NCBI GenBank assembly: GCA_002633005.1
Contig: NMRA01000640.1
Coordinates: 161,230 to 220,045, forward strand
Length of the DNA: 58,816 nucleotides
From: Phoronis australis
Lineage: Eukaryota; Phoronida; Phoronidae
Reading direction: 5' to 3'
Positions 12,801 to 23,425 of this stretch are shown piece after piece; position 1 is the stretch's first letter, and every line of letters starts with the position of its first letter. Position numbers and translations under genes: made by a program. Under the pieces are notes generated by a model that worked only from the letters and a program-made list of their open reading frames with translations, searched no databases and was not told the origin of the DNA.

Positions 12801-15800
12801 AAGTTTGAAATATCAGTTACTTTTGGCGATACTCAAAAATCTTTTTTTTTTCATTTCCATCGAGAAATATACCTTCAAAACCTTTCCCAAAACAAACTGT
12901 AGGCGTCGTCTGAAAGAAATATGAGTGACGCCAAGAAACCGACCTGATAGGTCTAACGTATTTTTACAGATATTATGTTTTACTTGAATGCCTGATCTAC
13001 TCTCCGTTAACGAGGCTCCGGTGTTTAATCTTTTTACTAGAAATTGAACTCGAAGTTATTTTTTGATATTTCGTTTTCTACTTAAATGCAAACTCATAAC
13101 AATTAAAATGTTTCCGTGCTCGAGTATGCCATGGTTTCATGGTTTACGTTGATGACTGTAATCTTCCACTTGGTGACTCCAGCATTATAGCTAGAAGTTC
13201 GAGTCAGAGCTCAAACTTTTGATTTTTGCTGGAAATCTCAAATTTTTACTCGAGTGTGTAGCTCGAATCTCGGAGTGACGAAGAGCGAACTTGAAATGGA
13301 AACGCATCTGTCTAAACTATTATGTACTCGAGTATAGAATTCGAACGGAAAAGGTCAAAAATAATTTCGAGTTCGAGTTCGAGAAGACCCTGGAACCAGG
13401 GTTTAAGTCGAGTGTTGCAATGTTTGAAATTGGAGCAGATCTTTGATCTGGAAATGTACTAGCAAAAAAGCCGTAAACTTATATACTTTTCTTACACGGT
13501 AGAGATACAATAGTGAAAAGTATCTGAAACTAATCGAAACTGTTTCTATGAATCACCAGCCTAGAACTCCAGCAAGCTGGCAAAAAGAGACATCTCGACA
13601 ACGTGGTTATTAATACTGGTTTGTAAATTACGAGATAACCATCTAAGTCATTACAGAGCAAACAGAATAAGTAAACATTTATCATTTCTTTTTATTGCCA
13701 AGGTAGGGTAGAGTGGGACAAGACGTCCACTAGGGTGGTGGAACGCCCACTTCAAACTAGTGAGCACGTGCTGTGCACCACGCGCACAAGCGCCCACTTG
13801 ACTCTTTTCCTAGCTCAACAAGAAGCCGTAAATGCATACGTTTGTTGATATTAGTATGGGTTACAGTGCTAGCTTGATGTCCTTTTTAGTAATTTCCCTA
13901 GTTACGAATAAGCATGCCACTGATACTTCGGTGGGTAACTAATGTACAAAATGTTGTGAAGACAACACGCGTGCCCTTAACCGAAATTGAATTGACAGTG
14001 GTAGATTGTATGACATGGTGTCTTAGGAAAAACCTCCTCCCGTAAGCTGTAAGTCAGAGACAAGGCGCCCATAGGAGGCGTCTTGCTAATCCTTTAATTA
14101 ATTTCCACAAGGAAAAATGTATAAGTTTTGAATTCATGTGCCTTACAGCAAAATTCATAATTACAAAGCGAAAACAACAAAAGGGCAGTATGGTGACAAG
14201 ACTGTTAAAGGAACCCTAGAGCTTATTCAAAGTAGCACTGTCCTTGTTAAGAGCAATGACCTATACATGTATGTATACCTGGTATGAAGACAATACGCGT
14301 GCCCTTAACCGAAATTGAATTTACACTGGTAGATTGTATGACAAGGTGTCCTAGGGAAAACTCTCGTGAGTCAGGGGCAAGGCGTCCATATTAAGCTTCG
14401 TGTCACACTTTGCATAAAACTTCCACAGGGTAAAATTGTATCAGTTTGAATACATGTGCTTTACAGCAATATCTACTATTACACAATGAAAATGATAAAA
14501 AGCTTATTCAAAGTGGCACTGTCCTTGTTCAAGGCAAGCAATGAAGGAATGTCATTTATGGGATGTTGGGGGAGTGACATCTAGCGGCGGCGAATTTTTG
14601 CGTTGAAATGGTCAGTATAATTCCATTTGGTCTATGGTTTTATCGTGTGTAATTCGTTGTACACTAACTATCTGCATTGAAAAGAAACAAAACAAAACAA
14701 AAAAACAAGTGGTTCCATCTCAAAATATGAACCATAGCACTGGAATTCAAAGATGGCGTTGCATAAGACTTTACGGTTCATAATCAGTTTGAAGGGCTGA
14801 AAAGAGTATTTTGGGGGATAAGTGTAGGTTAGGATAGACTTCTTGAAGTTATCAGTTATGAACAAGACTATAAAAGTTGTTGTGTTATTGTGGTTTACAA
14901 TCGCCAATTCCAGCAATGCAGTAGAATATGAAATTGAGGCCAGTGTCCTTATCGGTTCATATTTTTCTTAGTCTAGCTTGGTTTTCAGTGGGAATGAAAT
15001 GGTCAAAATACAAGAGAGAATAAAGTTTCTGTGCTCATCTGCAGGGCTTTTTATGTGAAATAATTGAAAACATGCCATTCTTTGCATCCTGTTTTTGACA
15101 GAGTGAAGAAAAGGTGACAAATCAAGTGATGTGTGTTTTGCTGGGCAAAACCCAGTGAGAACTGTTCTGTGCCTCCTAAACACCGGTTTTGTCGGCCATT
15201 TTTTCCGCCATCTTGAAAAACCGACTTCCGCCACTCCGATTTCGGTAGATTTTTTTTCTGACACTAAGGGATGTTTGAAGATGCCATTTATGCAAAAAAA
15301 CCTTCTGTTGCAATTTTTTCTAGGTTGGGCCCTCTGGAGCCCTAGAATGACTGGACTATTGGTTGACTGCGATTGTTTCGTGACTTTCTGTCTGCGGGTC
15401 TCCACTTGCGGTTTGAGGAACTGTCATGTTTTATTAATTCCACTGTTATAGAAATCTACTGAAAATGTTCATCATACCTTTACCAGTAAGAGAAAAGTCT
15501 CAATTTGACAAAAACGCTTATAGAAAAGGCAAAAGTGTCGCCAAAAAACCGCGAGTATTTGCACTCTGTCTTATCTAAACACGTTTCGCCTCAAGCAAAG
15601 CGTCCAATTTTTTAAAGTCGTTAATTCCTACTTGTGGGAAATAACTGTGCAAATCAGTTCGCGGTAATTGAATAGGAAACTGGGAGAGAGAGTCAAACTC
15701 AATAGTTACTACATGAATTTTTAAAGTTCATCGAGAAAAGAAATAATGGGACGTTTATCGCTTTGCTAGGTTGTCTTGCTGTCTGCAAATTCAGATAAAT

Positions 15801-18800
15801 TACACGTACTGCTCTCAGATTGAGGTGTTGGCACTTTTCATGGGAAATGATATTTAGAATTAACTCACGGTTTGCAGGTCTGCTTTCGTTTGTTTGTAAA
15901 TTAAGATTGGCCACAGTTGTTTATAGAAATAATGTTATCGCCTAAGCGTCAAAACCACACGACTGCAATTCCGGCCACAACGCACGTGTTCTCTTATATA
16001 TTGCACAAATTGTTTGTTTACGAAAGTTTGTCGATGAAAAGTTGATAAATTTTGTGACAAGTTTTCTCCGGGCGTTAAGTAAGCACAACGTTTTTTAGTT
16101 TACAATATTCCTCCCCGCTAATATACTAAAGAAAATGCGTCTATCGAGAGGTTTTGATCGATTTTACAAATGTTAGTTAACTGTACGGAGAGCCTGGGTG
16201 AACATCCAATTCATGAAGTTTAGACGGCGCTGGGAATAAATTGCGGTAAGTCTTACTGAAACTAAAAACAGATGTGGGGGACATTTGGTATTCAGTGATA
16301 ATCACGAAGCACAACATTTCGGTTGCGAAGCAGTAGCTATATACATTTTGATTACATTTTAAGATACGTGTAACCTTCAAGTGAAACCAATGACTATTAA
16401 TGTTTCGGTCAAAGCACATAGGTATCGTAATCAGTATTAGTGACACGGGTATTGATTACCATTTGCCTGTGGTGGCACGGGCAAAGGGTAATTATGGCAC
16501 CAAAATGCAACTAAGGTTTTCCACCCAGATATACGAATCACCGGTCATTTAACATTCATTTATATACATTTCAGTGACAAAATGATGCACCCCTCTATTC
16601 TTCATGCAGTCGAGTCTATGTCTCCACGTCCCCAGAAGTATGGCAGTGTTACTAATACCGTAAAGCCCGAGCTTTTAATTCACCAAGTTCAACTCGCGTG
16701 GTTTAACAATTCTTTTGAAAACGCCGGCTTCTCTTCAGACACTTCTTCTATAAGAAACATTCCTGCAGCCAAGTTGTTGGCGGTTAGCCATTGTGATGTT
16801 ACGTCATGATTTCACAAAAAACCCGAACAGGAAACTTGACACCCCGCAGTGCATTACTATGGGCGGCGCACCATAGGGGACTTGGGGGGGGGCATAGCCT
16901 CCCCACTTATTTCAGTTCTGCGCAGCCCGTGTCTATCGTGCGATCATTCATATCTCGGACATTTCTTGGGATGAAGGCAAAACCACGTCGTGATACAGCT
17001 GCAGCAGTTGTTCGTCGTTCCCGTAGCAACAGCATCCAGAATAACTTCGTTGCTGACAACAGGTGTTCCACAGCTCAGTGCGACCGAACATGCCAATTTC
17101 GTTAATAACGGACTGGTGGCCTAGTGTTTAATTTTACTGAATTTGTAAGACACTTTAAGTAATTGGCGACTGAAAAAAATCCGTCTGCGGTGTAACAATT
17201 CAAAACTTGCCTCCAATTAACGATTGAAGATATCACGTAGACAAGAGCTCAATTTCGCTTAAACGCACGGCGATACATAAAACAGCATGACAGCTATGGA
17301 GAGGAAGTTTTTGGTTAAAAAGACGGATTTCCTTCTTATAGGCACCTTTTAGTATAATAACTTCGATTTAAATGATCAATCACAGCCTTCAGCTCCACGC
17401 GGTCTCTCTAATCATTTATTTCTATTCCGATTGAATCGTCCAATTTGCTATGTTTGCGGGCGTGTCAACACTGGCGAAATGAAATTACGTATTGTTTGTA
17501 TACCCTTGAAATCATACGCCGCGTGACTACACGCAGAAAATAAATTCGCAAAAGATATTGGAAGACGAAGGGAGAATTGAGGAACCTGACCTTTCACACT
17601 TTAAAAAAAAACAGTGATTTACTGAACATTTCATTTAAAACTGGAGAGTTTAGAATATAGGGCCGGGTTGCATGAAACAGTCCCATTTAGGGACTCAACT
17701 AAGTTTCCTAAATCTTTTGCTTATTTGTGTCTTTCTTTACTCACAGATGTTTTCTTTTTCTACCATTCCATCATTATAATGGAGTCCTCCTTGACTAATG
17801 AAATTTTCTAATGACATAAATGAATGCTGAGTCCTGAATTCAATGAAAATAAATAAGGACTTAGCCCTTAAGTTAGGGGAGTTGCATGAAAAGATCCCTA
17901 TTTAATTTCGAAAATATTGAGAATTTAAAGACAAGCTCATTCTCGATTTGTACCAAAACCAAATAGTTATGGACTTAGTAATGAAATTAAAACAAAAAAG
18001 AAAGCAAAATCGGTTTTTCACAAGTAACCAGTAAATTTAGAGAACTTAGTTGAGTCCCTATTTGGGCACTGTTTCACGCAACCGGGCACTGGTAACAGGC
18101 ACGAAACATGAAACCGTGGCAACGGAATTGAATTTGATCATAATGTTAAAATCAGTTTTCTACTGGAAACGTTTAAGTGTTAAAACATTTGTTCTCAGTA
18201 GAACACTTATTACTGTGTAAGTAGAATTTATACCATGCCCTCTTGAAAACTTTTATCCCCATGAATTTCCCGAGATGAATAGATATTTTATAACGCTTTC
18301 TTGAAATAAAAGATCTCAGAAATCAATGTTTCAGCTAATCAGGAAATCGCAACAAATAACCAGTAAAAGAGTCGCTATATTGTGAGTAAAGACATCAAAA
18401 TCCCATGTGGCCTGAGAAAAATAGGTGAGCACCTTCCTCAATATGAAAGGAATTTTTAAACAAACTCGAAAGCGCAGCTAAGGGCAAATTCTGTTCAAGC
18501 TGTCTAAAAAGGCAACAGTTGTCAAAAGAAGCCTTGTCGTTAACCCAACTGTTGATTCAATCACACAAAGAGTCCAGTACTGTGGAAGCGCCAGCTGCTG
18601 GTGACGGTGAAACCGATATGCTCATAGATTCATCAGTGCAACTGAGTCGCATGATCTCCGGTCTTGTAGAAAATCTCGGGCTGCCAGGTTGAGAGCCTGG
18701 AATTCTTTGACAAGTGTATCGAGTAAAAGTAGCTTTTGTGTTTTAAATCTGAGGATTGACATAAAGCCAACGCCTTTTGAGTGGCCGTATTAGTTTTGTT

Positions 18801-19606
18801 TTGACGCGTAAAGTTTTTACGAACGGAACCTGTATACCTACTTGTGTTTTTTTCACTATATAGTTTTTTTTTCGTTTTCATGAACGCCAAGGTCGAAATC
18901 CGCCCTTGTCCAACAATTTTCACACAGCTATAATTGACTATAGCTTATCTTAATTTAAAAAATTTCGCCCTTTTTCGACTCGCGTGTTTTGCGACTTTGA
19001 GTTTAGTGTACGTAAATCCCGACATCAGTGAGAACTGCATTCCCGAGTGGTTTTAGTCAAATGTTAAGTGGTTCGCCAAAATGTAAAAAGCTGATGAATA
19101 ATTATGTTTGTGTGTATTACAAACAATATTTTAACGGTGGTCAGCATGTGTAGGTCGTTTTGTCCAATTTGCCCGCATGGAGCCTGTTTACACAGGTTGT
19201 ACAACTCTCTTGGGAAGGAACACAACAAAAATAATTCGGAGAACTCAATAATATTGTCCCGTAAGCGAAATTGGGCACATCTGGGCGCGAAATAACATTT
19301 TGCACTGTTGAATTGCCGACGGTCACTGTGGCGATCTAGTAAAATTATGGATATTCATGTTCCTTTAGAGAAAATATTGCGTTTGCTCTCCCAATGTTCG
19401 TCCAGTATCTATTTATTGCTCGTGTGTTTACTGAGCCCATGTGATTGGCACATTTCCAGTCACCAAATACATCCATAGTGTCATCAAACGGGTAAATCTG
19501 TCAACGATACGAGAAACCACCTACCTGTCAACTTTTCGCAGGAGACAGCCATGATAAGGAAAACAGCAACAAGTAAAAACACACAAAGCCGATGTTCCAT
19601 AGCCAT
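665..19606 (-). CDS. Secreted or membrane sushi-MAM protein, 3'-partial multi-exon gene
   Basis: Gene span from the signal-peptide exon to the left window edge. The six coding exons are 19525-19606, 12603-12791, 6279-6452, 3142-3303, 2066-2209 and 665-813. All have AG acceptors and GT donors and join in frame. The first five exons all end in phase 1, the usual pattern for extracellular modules, and the sixth ends in phase 0. Domain order is signal peptide, sushi 1, sushi 2, MAM. Sushi modules are cysteine-paired beta folds and MAM is an adhesion/oligomerisation module, so the protein probably acts outside the cell or at its surface in adhesion or recognition. This is family knowledge and the ligand is unknown. 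The last MAM strands and everything after them lie beyond the left edge, so a membrane anchor cannot be judged. The first intron is about 6.7 kb. I do not recognise an orthologue. Extra, unseen exons inside the introns are possible but not required by phase. Confidence 0.8.
1538..1900. repeat. Interspersed oligomer repeat with inverted symmetry
   Basis: The left half carries degenerate copies of CGCATACGAACC, CATGCATACGAAC and CACACGAGCATC. The right half (from about 1710) carries the complementary words GTTCGTGCG, GGATGCTTGTGCGTA and GTATGCGTGATT. The two halves can pair around a centre near 1700, giving a long imperfect hairpin. It sits in the intron between MAM exons 5 and 6. No coding signal is seen. 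Confidence 0.65.
2066..2209 (-). CDS. Exon 5: MAM domain, middle third
   Basis: Phase 1-1 exon of 144 nt with acceptor TTTGCATTTAG and donor GTAAGT. It encodes GHFLFTESSSPRKEGESAV, LISRNFS and SGSCFQFWYHMYSG. These match the MAM core (G-H-Y-x-Y-I-E-x-S, then C-x-x-F-W-Y-H-M-Y). The segment after H-M-Y reads SGVTGMS and runs into the next exon. Confidence 0.9.
2551..2703. mobile_element. Short non-autonomous inverted-repeat element (CAGGGGCGGATCCAG type)
   Basis: About 153 bp. It starts CAGGGGCGGATCCAGGA and ends with the rough complement CTGGATCTGCGTATG. Flanks are GACCA on the left and AACCA on the right, an imperfect 5-bp target duplication. Ends resemble the elements at 9181 and 52059. 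It lies in the intron between MAM exons 4 and 5. No coding capacity. Confidence 0.55.
3142..3303 (-). CDS. Exon 4: MAM domain, first third
   Basis: Phase 1-1 exon of 162 nt with acceptor ATTCTAG and donor GTATTG. The translation contains SCNFERNRCGW, SSDDFDWTRD and GPSVDHTLGSNK. It follows the MAM opening consensus: C-x-F-E, a second Cys before G-W, D-D-F-D-W, and G-P-x-x-D-H-T at the exon end. It follows sushi 2 through a short P-T-P-E linker. Confidence 0.88.
3304..6278. other. Intron of the sushi-MAM gene, no gene seen
   Basis: Nearly 3 kb of AT-rich sequence. I tested the open frames here against the exon rules used for the neighbours (phase, AG/GT edges, domain motifs) and found none. 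No recognisable repeat boundary. Confidence 0.5.
6279..6452 (-). CDS. Exon 3: sushi/CCP domain 2
   Basis: Phase 1-1 exon of 174 nt. The acceptor is a good TGTTTCAG and the donor GTGAGT. It encodes APGCPDVLTSLPPNL, ELQGAVISFSCAGNF, GSEKIFCNGNEWN and DTVPMCY. Four cysteines and the W before Cys4 mark a sushi module, although the core is more diverged than in domain 1: there is no Asn-Gly after Cys1 and the Cys1-Cys2 loop is longer. It joins in frame to the MAM start. Confidence 0.82.
9181..9333. mobile_element. 153-bp non-autonomous element with 5-bp target duplication
   Basis: The left end is CAGGGAGGGATCGAGGATTT and the right end is AAATCCGCCACTG. They are imperfect inverted complements of the CAGTGGCGGATTTAG type. 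The direct repeat GTAAT lies at 9176-9180 and 9334-9338. A reversed relative with the same internal words (GGGCCATGCCCCCC, TATTAGCCAGGATTTTG) is at 52059-52215. Ends of this type occur in hAT-like transposons, and the 5-bp duplication would fit the hAT5 group; this assignment is inference. Confidence 0.8.
9957..10204. repeat. Trinucleotide tract rich in TAG/TAA (AATAGT repeats)
   Basis: About 250 bp of imperfect AGTAAT and AATAGT units with scattered interruptions. The open frames of about 105 residues on both strands here are all Ile/Val/Thr runs and are artefacts of the repeat. It lies within an intron. Confidence 0.9.
10918..11184. mobile_element. Inverted-repeat (MITE-like) element
   Basis: The left end GGGGTTTGTTTCATGAAA pairs with the right end TTTCATGAAACGGACCCT, about 267 bp apart. 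No coding capacity. No clear target duplication was seen. Confidence 0.55.
12603..12791 (-). CDS. Exon 2: sushi/CCP domain 1
   Basis: Phase 1-1 exon of 189 nt. After a basic linker (MRRLARSRSR) it encodes a complete sushi module: CPTLKLENGY, then RVMSFRCNNG, LVGPVIATC and GKWNKEPPICV. The four cysteines, the Gly-Tyr, the aromatic before Cys2 and the W before P-x-C fit the CCP consensus. The donor is GTAAGT. The acceptor TTTAAG has a weak pyrimidine tract, but it is the choice that keeps frame with the signal exon. The Arg-rich stretch between signal peptide and Cys1 is unusual and could be a protease site. Confidence 0.85.
13171..13390 (+). repeat. Family B dispersed repeat, copy 1
   Basis: Shares ordered words with 47998-48222 and 32876-33013: GACTCCAGCATTA, AGAAGTTCGA, CTCAAACTTTT, GAGCGAACTTG and finally CAAAAATAATTTCGAGTT. 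Rich in TCGAGTT and its complement. Non-coding. Confidence 0.65.
13958..14541 (+). repeat. Two-copy tandem duplication, period about 328 bp
   Basis: Copy 1 starts GAAGACAACACGCGTGCCC at 13958 and copy 2 starts GAAGACAATACGCGTGCCC at 14286. Both continue with ACCGAAATTGAATT, GGTAGATTGTATGACA, a TTACAGCAA segment and TTATTCAAAGT followed by CACTGTCCTTGTT. The copies differ by scattered substitutions and small gaps, so the duplication is not recent. Confidence 0.8.
17662..18087. mobile_element. MITE-like element with about 50-bp inverted ends
   Basis: The left end (GCCGGGTTGCATGAAACAG, then AGGGACTCAACTAAGTT) and the right end (AACTTAGTTGAGTCCCT, then CTGTTTCACGCAACCGGGC) are inverted complements over about 50 bp. 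Length is 426 bp. The interior is AT-rich with no reading frame. No certain target duplication. Confidence 0.75.
19525..19606 (-). CDS. Exon 1: start codon and signal peptide
   Basis: On the minus strand this exon reads MAMEHRLCVFLLVAVF then LIMAVSCEKLT and ends in phase 1 before the donor GTAGGT. A basic residue is followed by a hydrophobic core of about 16 residues and a small-residue A-V-S-C cleavage region, a textbook secretory signal. There are two in-frame ATGs two codons apart (19606 and 19600) and either could start. The phase-1 end joins exactly to the sushi exon near 12.7 kb. The 5'UTR and promoter upstream (higher coordinates) cannot be located by eye. Confidence 0.75.
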
Positions 19607-21269
19607 TCCTTCTTGAAATACGGTTTGACGGTCGAAGAATCAGCTACTAAAAAGTGGTTGTGTCCGTGCCAACATATGAACTGTTCGAACGAAAATGAGG
19701 ACTTTTCTAGTGACCCTTGGTTAAAATTGGTGACCTGCCTTGTTCCCTTTCCCGTCGTGTGTCAGCGGTCGGTCCAGGAAGGCATGTGAGGAAAAGTGTT
19801 TGCATCGACATTTCCGGTTTAAGAATACATGCTATACCAAATCTATATCACTTAACACAAATTGTATCTACGTATAGGATTATTAGTTTAACGAATTGTG
19901 GGACCATTGCTGCAGATGGAGAAATTTCCGAGAGTGCATTTAAATTCGCCAATTTATTTACTGCCTGCCCGACCTCTGATCGGGCGCCACTAGAGGGGGC
20001 TCGTGCACTAGCAGTTGCACTGTTGGCAACTGTTGCATATGATCAAATACGTTGCAGTCTTTTGTCTTTTGTCTTTTTAGAACTAAGGCTGACGGCTTTT
20101 TGTTTTGCCATGTAACTTCATGTTGTTAGTTTAAAACTCGAAACAACAATGAACTCGAACTTGAAACACAGAAGTAGGCTAATAAGTGACAAAATAACAA
20201 TCATTTTGAAAAGGTAAATGCCATGGGATGGCAGCAAGCAACATATGTGTTATACTAAGTCACTCTGTTACTACATACACAACATACTCTCTAAACGGTT
20301 TTCCTGTGAAGCGCATTATTTCGTTTGACTTGGAAACTGGAAAGCGATTTTTGGTTCCAGTGGGGACCACAGATAGCGGAAAACCCGGTTGCCACAGTGA
20401 TTTCTGGCAAAAGTGCAAAAGCAAGTCCAGACTTCAATCTGCTGTCAACGTGGGCACGTTCTTGACTAAATTTGAGACCACGATCACTGCACTATCCGAA
20501 GTCCACAAATCTGAAAATTCAAACTCAGCTAACAATAAAAAAATCTTAGGAAGTTAACGTTATTAATTCGAAAAATATACCGCACATGAATTCACACCTG
20601 ACCACTAGTGGAAACTGGGACAATTTCTCGACCTATCTCAGAATTCATTGAGTTATTAAGTGGTGCATTCTCAACAGATGCATATCAATGTATTCCAGAC
20701 TAAAAGATATTTTTCAGGTGCTTCACGCGAATGAAAGGCGAGTATTTCGCGACTACTCTGGCGTGCAGTTAGCAAAATGGCCGTCTAAAGTATATGGGTC
20801 GGCGTGGAATGTTGAATTATGTGATATTATTTTTGTTTTCGTTCCATAAGCAATGAGTTCTCGCTGCAGGTATGCACGAAATGCTACCCCGTGTGTTCGC
20901 AATTGCGTGGACATAATACTGAAGTGATTAAACGACCACGTGGAGCTCCAATGCCACAGCCAACGAGACAGGAGACTCCTCGCTCCATCTGATGTCAATC
21001 TCCTGGACCGCTTACGTCTGATGACTCAACAGGACGAATTCATGCGTCGTCCCAAGTCCACTTGACTGCCGTGATTTGGCACTCAAGCTGACCGTCACAA
21101 CCCCTCGCACTCGCAAATGATTTCTTCACGACATAACACATTTAGTGGCAGGTCGATGTTGATCGTAAACAAAGGTCACGCAAAGTTAATTAAAGGTTTT
21201 AGCATCTGTTCCTATTACGAACAATTTTGTTTGTGGGCGGGCCACAGCACAGGCTCTTAAGGGAATGAA

Positions 21270-21490
21270 GAACAGGCGAAATTACCGTCTTCATCATCGT
21301 CGTCTTCATTACTATTAATAAAATCATGATGGACCCCATCATCATCGTATTTATTACATTAATCGTCATCGTCACCACCAACACCACTGCCAACACCACC
21401 GGCAACTTCGTCATAAACACCATCATCGATCGTCGTCATCGCCATATTACCACCACCACCACCATCGTCATCATCACTATCAACCTTTCA
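21270..21490. repeat. Imperfect ATC/CAC trinucleotide-rich patch
   Basis: Repeated CATCATCGTC, CACCACCAACACC and ATTACCACCACCACC words over about 220 bp. The long open frame through it is Thr/Ile-rich and is best explained by the repeat. Confidence 0.7.
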
Positions 21491-23173
21491 ATTCGCACCA
21501 AGCCAGCTGAAACCTGTAAGGCTCTTATAATCGAGACCAAGAACTGCATTACCATGTCTTTACCACGTAATAAGAATTATTGCATGCTGCAAGAAGCAAT
21601 GTATTCCCCAAACAAAATTTATAAAGTTCTTTTAAGATCAGTGGAAGGTCCAAGGTGTCTTCGTTATTTGATGCAAGAGAACGTGCATTGCCACTGTCAG
21701 GGTGTAGCAATAAATCGTGCCATGTTTCTCTTTTACTCGCACAGTCCCAACGCAAAAAACAGGAGCACCTTCGCGTACAATTTGACACTCAGGCGGATCA
21801 GGCTTCCCGTGAATCGGACACCTGACTGGGATGTCCAATTTGTGCTGGTACGGTTTTTTAAAATCACTTGACATCTGTGGTCGTACATGTACTTGTGTCA
21901 GTGTGCGACAGAAATCACGTACGTGGAGCAGGGATACTAAAAGCGTGTTTTTAATAACATCCTTGAGAGGGAGCTGTATGAACGCATTAGTTTTAATTAA
22001 TTGCAAATTTCTCCATACTCTGTGTGCGTAATTACCAACGTAAATTTATTATTACTCAAGTCAATTGGAGCTTTTTCCGCACATTGTTTGCGTACGGAAA
22101 TTAGGAACGCAGGAAACTCGCCACGGACTATGCGAACGTCCGTCCGATGATGCATTGACCGATCGAGCGATGTTGTGAGCGTACGTTTATCAAACGCCAC
22201 ACATGCAATAACTATAGGCATACAACAAACTATGTTATCATCTAATGAAATATTTCAGATGGCCTCTATGCCAAGGTGCTTAAGATTATGTAGGATTCTA
22301 GAAAAATGCTCAAACTTAAATGACATTGGAACACAATATCTTAAAAACGGTAGATCGGGTTATTGCTACAATTATTTTGGTATGATAGTACCTTGTTTTT
22401 TCCTAAATTTAACTGAACATATTTGGTCACGTTACCCAATTACCGGCAGATTGGTTTAAAACCAACAATTGAATTATACAATCTTAAGTACTTTTAGAAA
22501 AGTTATACTTGAACAGAGTGTTGAATCCAAAAGTTCTATAGTAGATGTTTAGCTAAATGAATAGACGTGCTCCATCGTTAGATTTATCGTGACGGAAAAC
22601 CCGCGTTTGTAGATCGAGGAAATTGTGGCTGCGTGTGTCTTGTTCAGCCAGATCAGGAATTCTACGTTTTCTGCAAAAAAAACCTTGTCATTATTCGAGG
22701 TCTTTAAATTGTTTTAGTTTGTCGATGGAAAAATAATCGGGTCTTAACTTCGAAGGAGCTTTCTCGTTGAATGAATATTTGCTGCAAATTTCGTGGGGAA
22801 ATTTATTTGACTTGTGAAAATCTAGTACGCGTTTTCTTATCTCCGGAACAAGGTGAGTTCTATAACCGTTGTGAAATCCGGGACGACCCTAATGAATAGG
22901 GTCCTGCGTAATCTTAATACAACATTTTTTTAATATGTTGTAGATGGCGTGCAGTTATGCCTACCTAACAAAAAGTAACATGTTTCCGAAACAAGGCCCA
23001 TATTTCCATCAGCAGTTTTTCACTTTCAGACAATGCAATATTCGCTCAAGGCGCTCCTTCGGACATTTCCTAAAGCAGATTGATTTCAATTAAAATGAAA
23101 AAACAAAATAACTTAAAAGACAAAAAGATCACGTGACATTGATTGGAAGATGAATAATCAGATAATCTCAGAC

Positions 23174-23425
23174 CTGGGGCCCGTTCCAAGAAACTTACTT
23201 AAGTTCATTTTTGACTTAAGTATAAGATTTGTTTCAACTTCCAAACTTTGAAATTTCCACACCCGGTAAATTAGACAAAATTAAGAGAAAGCCTACGTCA
23301 AAAACTTAAGTCAAACTTAAGATCTTTCTTGAAACAGATTTAAGACAAATATAATTTTTATCTCAATATTTACTGAAATATAAGATTCGTCTTAGCTAAG
23401 TCAGTTTTCTTGGAACGGACCCCAG
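23174..23425. mobile_element. MITE-like element, 252 bp
   Basis: The left end CTGGGGCCCGTTCCAAGAAA and the right end TTTCTTGGAACGGACCCCAG are inverted complements with one mismatch over 20 bp. The interior repeats the word ACTTAAG and variants in both orientations. No reading frame. Target duplication unclear. Confidence 0.75.

Larger units (their letters stand above)
12792..19524. other. 6.7-kb first intron of the sushi-MAM gene
   Basis: Separates the signal-peptide exon from sushi 1. Contains a family B repeat copy (13171-13390), a tandem duplication (13958-14541) and a MITE-like element with long inverted ends (17662-18087). No exon was recognised in the remainder. Confidence 0.5.

Noticed and set aside
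21326-21871. 181-residue open frame, the second longest in the window
   Set aside because: The first third translates an ATC/CAC repeat and the rest has no domain, no flanking splice logic and a competing minus-strand frame.
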